Source of the DNA: Nocardia lijiangensis NBRC 108240
GTDB lineage: Bacteria; Actinomycetota; Actinomycetes; Mycobacteriales; Mycobacteriaceae
Reading direction: 5' to 3'
DNA length: 64,000 nt
NCBI RefSeq assembly: GCF_001613045.1
Contig: NZ_BDBP01000004.1
Span: 62,001-126,000 of the forward strand
Made by a program: the position numbers and the translations under genes. This document shows positions 16,101-38,150 of the stretch, one piece after another; within the stretch, counting starts at the first letter, position 1, and each line of letters starts with the position of its first letter. The notes under the pieces were generated by a model. It saw only the letters and a list, made by a program, of their open reading frames with translations. It ran no database searches and was not told the origin of the DNA.

Positions 16101-16438
16101 ACGAAACGGCGCTCGCGACGCTGGGTGAGGCGCTCACCTGGGACTCGGCGGTGCTCACCGCGGAGCGCATCGGCGGCATCTACCGCGGTGCACTGCGCAC
16201 GGTGGAGATCGCGACGGCCGCCCGGCCCGGCGTGTTCGAGGGGCGTGTCGACTACTTCCGCGCCACCATCCCGGACCCGAACGGGCGCGGCCACGGCGGT
16301 GCGCTCGCCTGGGAGCCGCACGTATCCGGCGTGATCGAGGTGCATCCGATCGCATCGACGCACCGGGCGATGACCACCCCCGAACCGCTCGCCGAGGTGG
16401 GACCGTTGCTCGCCGCCCTGCTCGACGGAAAGGTGTGA
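4181..16438 (+). CDS. NRPS 2, terminal (A-T-C-A-T-C-A-T-C-A-T-TE)
   Basis: A 4085-residue synthetase that starts directly with an A domain behind a short basic tail (MTSTVRTRPVRARRQR) and has no leading C domain. A3 core motifs begin at residues 178, 1234, 2309 and 3380. Carrier serines are at 564 (GGDS), 1620, 2704 and 3773 (GGTS). C-domain HHxxxDG motifs are intact at 770 (HHILIDG), 1806 and 2891. A type I thioesterase ends the protein, with GWSLGG and its serine at 3912. Specificity codes read by eye are DALFVGGIMK, DIWHFAWVVK, DVWSLALVHK and DPLISGAVMK. None matches a textbook code; the third ends in VHK like threonine codes. The first T domain is of the GGDS type that normally precedes an epimerase and the next C resembles a D-donor (DCL) C domain, yet no E domain lies between them. 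The ATG at 4181 has GAGGT upstream. NRPS1 probably supplies the missing C domain. Confidence 0.95.
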   Translation: MTSTVRTRPVRARRQRVTTLPQLMATAVEAAPDGVAVVFADAAATLGTLTYAELDARSTRLARMLLDRGVGPGDLVAIGVPRSLDSVVAVWAVAKTGAGFVPVDPNYPADRVDHMVSDSGAVLGLTVAAVRERLPERVEWLVVDAPEFPLAEYSAEPVTHADRSRAVRAEDAAYVIYTSGSTGLPKGVVVTQAGLASFCEEQRERYRVTSASRTLHFASPSFDASVLELLLALGGAATMVVAAPTVFGGEDLAALLRRERVTHGFITPAALASVDPAGLDDLRVVVAGGEACPPELVRRWVLPIAQGRTREFFNGYGPTETTIMTNISDPLIPGEPVTIGAPIRNITEFVLDERLNPAPSGVVGELYITGAQLARGYHHRSALTASRFVANPFEPSGSRLYRTGDLVRWTASGALEYLGRNDFQVKVRGFRIELGEIDAVLAAHEGVDFAVTVGHRIDSGATILAAYVHAASGAVVDTAELIRWAERSLPAHMVPTTLTVLNEIPLTPVGKLDRAALPAPVLEHKEYRAPETAVQQVVAEVVGEVLGADRIGLDDDFFALGGDSITSIQVVSRARARGVIFTPRDLFEARTIAALAELARSGEAAAEADDLASRELLRIDRSERDRLAGIHPGLQDIWPLTPLQSGMLFHALLAESSIDAYITQFVIDLGGVVDQDRLRAAAAGVLDRHANLRVAFAEDAAGNPLQIVLDHVELPWQFLDLSAAPDPAAAIERVVAEDLVRRFPMDVAPLLRFALIRSAPDAYHLLVTAHHILIDGWSMPLLMRDLLTLYALGADGSPLPQARPYRDYLAWLDAQETEASHAAWRTALAGITEPTPLAPVDPAREIASGVGVVDLALSEDETTALGRLAADTGVTLNTVVQAAWGLLIGRSTDRDDVVFGATVSGRPPQLAGVETMVGLFLNAIPVRVRLRATDTVTDLLRALQSEQAALLDHHYLGLSEIQQIVGVEGLFDSLVVFESFPIDREALSAAAGIVDGMTVTGAAAVNGSHYPLTVMVIPDGGLQLSFKYLRDVFDEDAVHTLAQRFSSLLSRLVRDRDTPVAGIDVLTDTERAELAARNGTDAPELLDDATLMTLFDAQVEHTPDATAVRFGDETLSYAQLRQRSLALAGELIARGVGPESLVAVAMRRSAELVIALYAVLRTGAGYVPIDPDHPAERSDHVLSSAAPLCVLTRTEDRFATATDVPLLAVDAMDARAIVETPPVHPGNVAYVIYTSGSTGRPKGVAITHRQMVNQFRWAQRAYPHGPGDVVLHKTPITFDISTWELFWPLQVGAAVVIAEPDGHRDPAYLGRLIDEFSVGTVHFVPSMLDAFLEGAGGGHPALRRVFAAGEALSTETAARFAAALPGVHLANWYGPAEATVVTAHPAADAAGVAVPIGAPVANTRVYVLDRHLREAPLGAAGELYVAGVQLARGYAGAPALTAERFVAHRDGTRLYRTGDVVRWRVDGTTPALEYLGRSDFQVKLRGQRIELGEIETVLLGHAAVQRAAVALVRGSAGDRLVAYVVAADGTAIDDAALLAHVRATLPSYMVPSAVVRLDALPLNASGKLDRKALPQPEFASRAYREPATELERAVAAVFAEVLGLERVGADDDFFELGGNSLIATRVAARLGAVVGSRVPVRSVFEKPTVVELAAAAAELGDGHARVALTAGPRPDPIPLSLAQQRMWFLNRFDTGSAVNNLPVAVRLTGELNVGALRQAVADLVARHETLRTRYPEGTDGIARQVILPADQATPGLLPQIVAPDAVPARIAEAVAAGFDVTAEPPFRAALFQVEGTDEHVLVVVAHHIAADGWSMGPLTRDVMLAYAARDTGRAPEWPPLPVQYADFSVWQRAMLGSESDPESLVSAQIAFWRSALAGLPDELSLPADRPRPAAQSFAGATHSFTIDAELADRLAALAAARNATLFMVLHAALAALLARLSGTGDIAVGTPVAGRGEAELDDVIGMFVNTLVLRTAVAGESSFDELLARVREADLAAFAHADLPFERLVEILNPARSTARHPLFQVMLSVQNLPETSFELPGLRVEGVDFDIDTAKFDLMLAVRQAGSALHAEFSYARDLFDEGTVRGFAERFVRLLDGVTARPDTAVGDIDLLAEAERAQLLSAVAPETGASATQVARFAEIEHAEPETRSAATLVDLFGAQARTTPFATAIIDRAASGQREWTYAEFATRVYRLARKLVDAGVGPETLVALGMRRSVDLVVAMYAVLEAGGGYVPLDLDQPAERIRYVLDTANPVCVLTTARDDVDTALPTITLEAEDLSGYPAKPLTDAERRAPLRGEHPAYVIFTSGSTGRPKGVAVPHAAVVNQILWLTAEYRIGPADTVLFKTPATFDVSVWELFGSLATGARLIVATPDGHRDPRYLAETIAAERVTITSFVPSMLTVFAGSARPEALTSLRTLLVAGEAFTSEVVTAVRRVTDAALYNLYGPTEFTVHATHAAVADDVTGAVPIGAPVWNALAYVLDARLHPVPGGVAGELYLAGDQIARGYLGRPDLTADRFVADPFGGPGARMYRTGDLVRRGPDGALIYLGRTDFQVKLRGLRIELPEIESALRADDSVGQAVVVVRSDPHTGDRLVGYVVPSVGRTVDVAAVREGAAALLPAYMVPAALVVLDEMPLNANGKLDRRALPEPVFEQAVFRAPSTPVEQIVADVFAEVLGVGAAGDDARQLGLDDDFFALGGNSLLATQVAARLGAALDAEVPVRLLFEASTVAALAVRVERQAGGGGRPALVAGPRPERIPLSPAQQRMWFLNRFDPSSPVYNIPVAVRLTGDLDVAALVGAIGDLMARHEVLRTVYPSAEAGPEQRVLPVEQAMPEVIAEPVTAQRLPERVRAVAATGFDVTAEVPLRVALLRVDDAENPEHVVVFVAHHISADGWSMGPLTRDVMTAYAARAAGYAPEWAPLAVQYADFSVWQRAVLGAESDPESLISAQAGYWRTALAGVPDELNLPADRPRPAAPSFAGGRVAFEIDAQVHRALTEIARAENATLFMVVHAALAVLLARLSATEDIVIGTPVAGRGEAALDDVIGMFVNTLALRTHVSGTHSFADLLAGVKEADLQAFSHADIPFERLVEILNPVRSTARHPLFQVSLSFANLPGGAFELPGLRMSPVDLADDTAKFDLALTVRPTGGAEPGGMFAEFSYARDLFDEDTVQVFADRFVRLLRAVAADRRLPVGDLPLLDSAEYDLLTGMRGPQTRYAGLLPDLLAAGAALDPERTAVRVDGRSISYRELDEFSSRLARVLIAHGVGPERIVALAFPRSYEMVAAFWAVAKAGGAHVPVDPTYPEDRIRHMVTDSGAVVGLTGSAHRGALPADVAWLTVDDPVFAAQVAAESDAPVEPGERLAPLHPSHPMYVIYTSGSTGKPKGVTLTHGGLGLLVGLATDLYRLESRHRFLHICSPSFDPSVLEWVCAAYAGATLVVVPPSVIGGAELAELLRAERVTHTIVTPAVLGTVDPLGIEDLEVLSVGGDVTSPELLAKWQPGREYVNAYGPTEATVMTTYGAQLPGRHITIGRPVRGIAALVLDARLNPVPPGVAGELYLAGAALARGYHGRPGLTADRFVPNPLGLPGDRMYRTGDVVRWFAEPGQRAGNAAVGAVDWQLDFAGRSDFQVKIRGLRIELGEIDAVLGRHEDVEFVVTLGRETPAGTTALVSYVLAAAGRRLDPAALTEHAARSLPGYMVPAAVVVLDEVPLTPVGKLDRRALPEPEFQQAVFRAPSTPLEEAVAAVFEQVLGAERIGLDDDFFTLGGTSLLATQVVERLRARTGAELTVASFFTDPTVAGIADQVAAALEAGHDYDANAESALRVLLPIRAGGTRPPVFCLPPMSGMSWTYAGLARFLPADQPLYGLQSPALTEPDYQPVAAAEIVRRYVDEIKAVQPQGPYRLLGWSLGGVLAHAVAIELQGEGERVDLLAILDSAPDVDIADFHAEIREGFAALGITLPADQDLGDLDETALATLGEALTWDSAVLTAERIGGIYRGALRTVEIATAARPGVFEGRVDYFRATIPDPNGRGHGGALAWEPHVSGVIEVHPIASTHRAMTTPEPLAEVGPLLAALLDGKV

Positions 16439-16671
16439 CACAGTACCCACCGGTAACGTGGCTGGCTGTAGCCTCAGCGGGGATGTAACGCCGCGCCGCG
16501 GCATCCGCGATTGGTCACATACCGAGTCGATCAGACCGGTCGGCCTGTTGCGGCTGCCCGCCTAGACTGATGTGATTGCTCGGACCGCACCGACCATGGC
16601 AGTTCAGTATGGGCGGGGACTGATCTGCGTCCGGTCGCGGTGATAGCTCGACGAGAGGTGAATACGCTCGA

Positions 16672-33423
<16,752 letters not shown>

Positions 33424-33532
33424 TGGGGCAACAGCGAGGTAACAATCAACCCTGGTCTGACGACTACATAGGCCGTATGGTCGGGCGTGGCGCCAGCCGC
33501 GCGCACGTCCGGCGGCCCGGGGAAACCCATCC

Positions 33533-34630
33533 GTGATCCCGATACGAAGTGAAGGTGCGAAATTGATACGTCGACAGAACCGGCGCCGTGGCACGCGTGC
33601 CGCGGCGATGATCGCGACCGCTGCGGTGTTCGCGGGGCTCGTGTCCGGACTCGGCGCATCCTCGGCAACGGCTGACCCGATCTTCGAGTCGAAGGCGCTG
33701 CTGGCCAATCCGACCTCGTCCGACGGTTCGAAGATCGTCAAAGCGGAGATCAAGGACTCGCGCAACATCCGGCTGCACGTGTACTCGGCCGCCATGGACG
33801 AGAACATCCTCATCGACGTGCAGCGTCCGGCCGACGCCTCGGTGCCGCGGCCGACGCTCTACCTGCTCAACGGCGCGGGCGGCGGCGAGGACGACGCCTC
33901 CTGGGTGGCCCGTTCGGAAGCGCTCGACTTCTTGAAGGACAAGAACGTCAACGTGATCCAGCCGATCGGCGGCAAGTGGAGCTACTACACCGACTGGATC
34001 AAGGACGACCCGACGCTGGGCCGCAACAAGTGGACGACCTTCTTCACCGAGGAGCTGCCGCCGCTGGTCGACGGCGCGCTCGGCACCAACGGCGTGAACG
34101 CCATCGCGGGCCTGTCCACCTCGGGCACCACCGTGCTCGCGCTGCCGATCGCCAAGCCCGGCCTGTACAAGGCCGCCGCCGCCTACAGCGGCTGCGCGCA
34201 GACCAGTGACCCGGTCGGCGCCGAGTTCGTGAAGCTCACCGTCGAGACCTGGGGCGGCGGCGACACCGAGAACATGTGGGGCCCGATGGGCTCGGAGGCG
34301 TGGGTCAAGAACGACCCGTACGTGAACGCCGAAGGCCTGCGCGGTCTCGACCTCTACATCTCCACCGGCACCGGCCTTCCCGGCCAGCACGACACGCTGA
34401 ACGGCGAGTACGCGCTGCCCGGCGCCTACGGTCTGGCCAACCAGATCCTGATCGGCGGCGTCATCGAGGCGGGCACCAACTACTGCACGCACAACCTGCA
34501 GACCCGCCTGAACGAGCTGGGCATTCCGGCGACCTTCAACTTCCGTCCGGACGGCACCCACTCGTGGGGCTACTGGAACGACGAGTTCCCGCGGTCGTGG
34601 CCGGTCCTGGCCAAGGGCCTCGGTCTCTGA
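33533..34630 (+). CDS. Secreted antigen-85-like mycolyltransferase / esterase
   Basis: A predicted exported alpha/beta-hydrolase of the antigen 85 (mycolyltransferase) family, which transfers mycolic acids to trehalose or arabinogalactan in the cell envelope. A basic N-terminus and hydrophobic stretch end in GASSATADP, a likely signal peptide. The nucleophile motif is AGLSTSG with serine at residue 195. The catalytic histidine lies in GTHSWGYW (residue 343), matching the antigen 85 GTHSW motif. The start could be GTG at 33533 or TTG at 33563. The latter has GAAGG seven bases upstream and gives a cleaner signal peptide. The gene starts 109 bp after NRPS3 in the same direction and ends before a strong terminator, so cotranscription with the NRPS genes is possible but unproven. 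Its exact substrate cannot be read from sequence. Confidence 0.88.
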   Translation: MIPIRSEGAKLIRRQNRRRGTRAAAMIATAAVFAGLVSGLGASSATADPIFESKALLANPTSSDGSKIVKAEIKDSRNIRLHVYSAAMDENILIDVQRPADASVPRPTLYLLNGAGGGEDDASWVARSEALDFLKDKNVNVIQPIGGKWSYYTDWIKDDPTLGRNKWTTFFTEELPPLVDGALGTNGVNAIAGLSTSGTTVLALPIAKPGLYKAAAAYSGCAQTSDPVGAEFVKLTVETWGGGDTENMWGPMGSEAWVKNDPYVNAEGLRGLDLYISTGTGLPGQHDTLNGEYALPGAYGLANQILIGGVIEAGTNYCTHNLQTRLNELGIPATFNFRPDGTHSWGYWNDEFPRSWPVLAKGLGL

Positions 34631-34650
34631 GCCTGCCCGATTCCACACCC

Positions 34651-34696
34651 ACCGCCCTGCTCGCGCACCCCGTGTGAGCAGGGCGGTCGGCTTTTG
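34651..34696 (+). terminator. Rho-independent terminator after the mycolyltransferase gene
   Basis: A perfect 12-bp stem (ACCGCCCTGCTC with GAGCAGGGCGGT, arms 34651-34662 and 34676-34687) is followed by CGGCTTTTG. It lies 20 bp after the stop codon. Confidence 0.85.
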
Positions 34697-34739
34697 TGGC
34701 GAACGAACCCGGCCGTGCCGGGTGGCTAGCTCGGACCGA

Positions 34740-35765
34740 TCACACCCAGTTCTCGATCCAGTACTTCCAGATCAGCGGGGCATAGGCGGCCAGCGGCGGC
34801 ACCTTGATGTCGGTGCCCGCCAGCGCGGCGCCCGCGCGGCTCGCGTCGAACCAGCAGGTGAACTCGCTGTGTTCGAGCACGTCCATCGGAACGCCGACGC
34901 GCGGCAGCATCCACTGGGCGCCGGGCACCCGCAACATCATGTTCATGGCGCGCTTGGGCATCACCTCCACCAGGTGCGGCGAACCCGCCTCGTCGGCGAA
35001 CAGGTTCAGCGCCTCGACCGCGCTCATCCGGCGGGGATCGACGAGGTGATAGGTGCTCGACGCGGGCCCGGGCCGATGGGCGATGTGGTCGAGTGCCCGC
35101 GCCACGAAATCCACCGGGACCATGTTGGTTTCACCGAGCTTGGGCACCAGCACCGGAAGGATGCGCGGTAGCTGGGCCGCCATCCGCAGCAGCCGGAAGA
35201 AGTAGTAGGGACCGTCGATGCGGTCGATCTCGCCGGTTCTGGAATGGCCGATGACGATGGAGGGACGGTAGATCCGCCAGGCGAGTCCCGAATCCCGGAC
35301 GATGCGCTCGGCCTCGAATTTGGCTTGCTGCAGGGGAGTGGTCAGCGTCTGTCCGTGGTCGAACATGTCCTCGGTGAAAGGCCCCTCGGCGGAGCCCGCC
35401 ACCTCCACGGTCGAAATGTGGTGCAGCAAACCGGCTCCCAGCGCCTCCGCGGCGTCGACCACGTTGCGGGTGCCCGCGCCGCGCTCGGTCAGGTCGTAGC
35501 CCGCGGCCAGGTGGAAGACGTGGTCGATGGCGCCGCGATGCTGTGCCAGCCAGTTGCTGTCGATGCCTAGCCCGGGCGCCCCGAGATCGCCGCGGACCGG
35601 TCGCACCCGCTCGCCCGCGTCCCATTCCCTGGTGCAGCAGGCGAACCGGTCGGCCGACTGCTGACCGGGCCGGACCAGCACGTGGATGTCCGCATCGCGC
35701 TCGAGCAGCTGGGGGATCAGAAAACGACCGATGAACCCAGTTGCTCCGGTAACCAGGTAAGCCAT
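34740..35765 (-). CDS. Extended SDR (NAD(P)-dependent epimerase / reductase-like)
   Basis: A 341-residue Rossmann-fold protein with VTGATGFIG at the N-terminus, the GxxGxxG nucleotide-binding loop of extended short-chain dehydrogenases. Later blocks (HLAAGYDL, ISTVEVAG, WRIYRPSIVIG, MVPVDFVARAL) resemble the reductase domain of fatty-acyl-CoA or thioester reductases and SDRs of mycolata. The family's YxxxK pair appears as L145-Q-Q-A-K149, so the catalytic tyrosine position is leucine. Activity is uncertain; it may bind nucleotide without normal reduction. It lies tail-to-tail with the mycolyltransferase gene and upstream of the crotonase gene on the same strand's downstream side. The substrate is unknown. 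Confidence 0.82.
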   Translation of the reverse strand: MAYLVTGATGFIGRFLIPQLLERDADIHVLVRPGQQSADRFACCTREWDAGERVRPVRGDLGAPGLGIDSNWLAQHRGAIDHVFHLAAGYDLTERGAGTRNVVDAAEALGAGLLHHISTVEVAGSAEGPFTEDMFDHGQTLTTPLQQAKFEAERIVRDSGLAWRIYRPSIVIGHSRTGEIDRIDGPYYFFRLLRMAAQLPRILPVLVPKLGETNMVPVDFVARALDHIAHRPGPASSTYHLVDPRRMSAVEALNLFADEAGSPHLVEVMPKRAMNMMLRVPGAQWMLPRVGVPMDVLEHSEFTCWFDASRAGAALAGTDIKVPPLAAYAPLIWKYWIENWV

Positions 35766-35910
35766 AGCGATTCAACATAGTCGCCCGAGGTGCGCGGCAT
35801 GTGCCCGGGATCACACAGCGGTGGACCGGGTGGTGTTCGCGGGGCCCGAGCTACCGGTTGGCGACCCGCGAACGACCGATCCGGCGCACCTCGCGGTGCC
35901 CGGGATTCCC

Positions 35911-35937
35911 CGGCGTCGCGGGATTGCCGCGACGCCG
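35911..35937 (-). terminator. Hairpin after the crotonase gene
   Basis: A perfect 11-bp stem (CGGCGTCGCGG with CCGCGACGCCG) and five-base loop lie just past the stop codon of the minus-strand crotonase gene. There is no clear T-tract. Confidence 0.6.
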
Positions 35938-35945
35938 AGGGAAAC

Positions 35946-36758
35946 TCAGTCGGCGAAGACCGGCTTGCGCTTGGTCAGCATCGCCGTGGCTCCCTCGCGG
36001 AAATCGGGGGAGCCGAGCAGCTCGCTCTGGCCGGACTTCTCTGCCGCGAGCGCCGCGTCGAGCGCGGTCAGGGTGGCCTGGTTGAGCGCCTTCTTGGTGA
36101 GCTCCAGCGCGCGCCGCGGGCCCGCGGCGATCTTGGCGACCGCGGCCTCCACCACCGCGTCGAGCTCGTCGTCGGGCAGCACGGCCGTGAACAGCCCGGC
36201 CCGCTTCGCGGCGGGTGCGGGCAGCCGCTCGCCGAGCAGCGCCATCTCCGCGGCCAGCGGGCGTCCCGCGGCGGCGGCGACCAACGCGGCCGCGCCGCCG
36301 TCGGGCATCAGGCCGATGTTGATGAATGCCAGCAGCAGGTAGGAATCCTCGCTCGCGTACACCAGGTCGGCGGCCAGCGCGATGCCGACGCCCACGCCGG
36401 CGGCCGCGCCCTTGATCCTGGCGACAACCGGAACCGGCGCGTCCACGATGGCCTTCACCAGCCGGTTGGCCGCGTCCATCACCAAGTCGGCGGTGATGCC
36501 GCGCTGCGCCTCGCCGGGGGACGCGGCCAGATCCGCGCCGGTGCAGAAGTCGCCGCCCTCGCCGGTCAGCACGATCGCACGCACCGATCGGTGCTCGGCC
36601 GCGGCCAGGAACGTGTCGCCCAGTGCGACCATCGTGTCGTAGTCGATGGCGTTCTTGCGCTTGGGCTTGGTGAGGGTGATACGCAGTACCTTGCCGTCCT
36701 GCACCGCGGTGAAGCCGGCGGTGGCCGCCGCGGCGGGTTCGGAATCGGTATTGCTCAT
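35946..36758 (-). CDS. Enoyl-CoA hydratase/isomerase family protein (crotonase)
   Basis: A 270-residue crotonase-fold protein expected to act on acyl-CoA thioesters in the cytoplasm, as a hydratase or isomerase. The oxyanion-hole segments are visible as GGDFCTGADL and KGAAAGVGVG. The position near the second catalytic acid reads IGLMPDGG, with Asp where many hydratases have Glu. The ATG at 36758 has GGAG seven bases upstream. It is divergent from a tandem-TetR regulator across a 130-bp region with a repeated GTGGTTAACTT element, so the regulator probably controls this gene. The exact substrate cannot be assigned. Confidence 0.9.
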   Translation of the reverse strand: MSNTDSEPAAAATAGFTAVQDGKVLRITLTKPKRKNAIDYDTMVALGDTFLAAAEHRSVRAIVLTGEGGDFCTGADLAASPGEAQRGITADLVMDAANRLVKAIVDAPVPVVARIKGAAAGVGVGIALAADLVYASEDSYLLLAFINIGLMPDGGAAALVAAAAGRPLAAEMALLGERLPAPAAKRAGLFTAVLPDDELDAVVEAAVAKIAAGPRRALELTKKALNQATLTALDAALAAEKSGQSELLGSPDFREGATAMLTKRKPVFAD

Positions 36759-36803
36759 TTTTCGCTCCTGGTCTGCGATTCGGCGGACGCCGGACCATGA
36801 ATG

Positions 36804-36833
36804 GTGGTTAACTTTGCGAATTGTGGTTAACTT
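36804..36833. promoter_or_regulatory. Direct-repeat operator candidate between crotonase and tandem-TetR genes
   Basis: GTGGTTAACTT occurs twice in direct orientation (36804-36814 and 36823-36833) with a 19-bp period. Each copy contains the palindrome GTTAAC. It lies between two divergent genes, 46 bp from the crotonase start, and is A/T-rich against its surroundings. Binding by the adjacent regulator is inferred. Confidence 0.6.
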
Positions 36834-36890
36834 ATGTGGACTTGTCCGGCGCTGTCAACCAGGCGGCGCCGTCCCAGAACGGAGAGGTGC

Positions 36891-38150
36891 ATGGTCGCGG
36901 AACACGGCGAGGTAGACCTCGCGCCCGCGCGGCCCGAACCGAGCGGGGGCAGGACCGGACCGGAGAGCGCCGGGGTGCGCCGCCGCCCCAAGGACCGCAA
37001 GGCTCAGATCATCCGGGCCGCCGCGCGTGCCTTCAGCGAACGCGGGTACTACCCGGTCGGCGTCGACGAAATCGCCGCCGACGTCGGTATTTCCGGGCCC
37101 GCGCTGTACCGGCATTTCGCGAACAAGTACGCGCTGCTCGTCGCCGCCGCCGAGGAGGGCGCGCGGCATCTGCTCGCCGTCGCGCGCAACGCCGACGATC
37201 CCGGGCTGGACCCCGAACCGCGGCTCGACGGCCTGATCAAGGCGATCGCCGAGCACACCATCGACATCCGGCGCGAGGCGGGCCTCTACCGGTGGGAGCG
37301 CCGCTACCTGGAACGTGAAGATCGGATCCGGATCCGCAAGATCTACGACGATCTGAACGCCACCCTCGCCGCGCCCATCGCCGAGCTGCGCCCTGACGTT
37401 CCCGAAGCCGACCTGCGGGTGCTCGCCGCGTCGGTGCTCAGCGTGGTGGCGAGCATTTCCGCGCACCGCACGGCGCTGTCCGGCGCCCGGCTGCTTCCGT
37501 TGCTGCGCGACATGTGCTGGTCGATCCTGCGCGCCGAGCTGCCGCCCGCTCCCGCGCAACCGGAGCAGAGTCCGGTGGCGCGCGGCCTTCCGGTCACCTC
37601 CAAGCGCGAACAGCTGCTCGCCGAGGCCATCCGGATCTTCGGCCGCCAGGGCTATCACGAGGCCAGCATCGAGGAGATCGGCGCCGCGGTCGGAATCAAC
37701 GCCTCCAGCGTCTACCGGTACTTCAGCAGCAAATCCGATCTGCTCGCCGCCGCCTTTCACCGCGCGGGCGACCGGGTCTCGGTCGCCATGACCGACGCGC
37801 TCGCCGAGGCGACGAACCGGCCGGACGCGGTACGCCTGATCGCCGCGCGCTACGCCAAGCTGAGCTTCGCCACCCCGGAGATCATGCCGGTCTACTACGC
37901 CGAGTTCAGCAACCTGCCGCAGGCCGAGCAGCACAAGCTGCGCGCCATCCAGCGCCAGAACGTCCTGGAATGGGCGAACCTGCTCGACGGCGACCCCGTC
38001 GAGGCCCGGTTCCGCGTGCACGCCGCCATCGGCCAGGTCATCGACATCGGCAGGCTCATCCGCTTCGACGCCCGCCCGGCTCAGCTGGCCCGCGTGACGG
38101 CGCTGATGGACGCGGTCCTGCTCCCCTCAGCCGCGGCTCCCGTGACGTAG
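36891..38150 (+). CDS. Tandem TetR-family transcriptional regulator (two TetR units)
   Basis: A single 419-residue protein holding two complete TetR-type units. The first helix-turn-helix lies around residues 40-85 (IRAAARAFSERGYYPVGVDEIAADVGIS then YRHFANKYALL in separate segments). The second lies in the C-terminal half (LAEAIRIFGRQGYHEA, EEIGAAVGINASSVYRYFSSK). Each is followed by an alpha-helical ligand/dimer-type region. The start at 36891 is chosen because GGAGAGG sits four bases upstream; an in-frame ATG at 36834 has no such site. A TetR tandem may act as a pseudo-dimer, each polypeptide presenting two DNA-binding heads. The divergent crotonase suggests an acyl-CoA or fatty-acid-related signal. 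Its 3' end overlaps the convergent aldehyde-dehydrogenase homologue by 24 bp. Confidence 0.88.
   Translation: MVAEHGEVDLAPARPEPSGGRTGPESAGVRRRPKDRKAQIIRAAARAFSERGYYPVGVDEIAADVGISGPALYRHFANKYALLVAAAEEGARHLLAVARNADDPGLDPEPRLDGLIKAIAEHTIDIRREAGLYRWERRYLEREDRIRIRKIYDDLNATLAAPIAELRPDVPEADLRVLAASVLSVVASISAHRTALSGARLLPLLRDMCWSILRAELPPAPAQPEQSPVARGLPVTSKREQLLAEAIRIFGRQGYHEASIEEIGAAVGINASSVYRYFSSKSDLLAAAFHRAGDRVSVAMTDALAEATNRPDAVRLIAARYAKLSFATPEIMPVYYAEFSNLPQAEQHKLRAIQRQNVLEWANLLDGDPVEARFRVHAAIGQVIDIGRLIRFDARPAQLARVTALMDAVLLPSAAAPVT

Noticed and set aside
16439..16671. Possible promoter TAGACT near 16563 between NRPS2 and NRPS3
   Set aside because: No acceptable -35 element lies 16-19 bp upstream, so the call would rest on six bases only.
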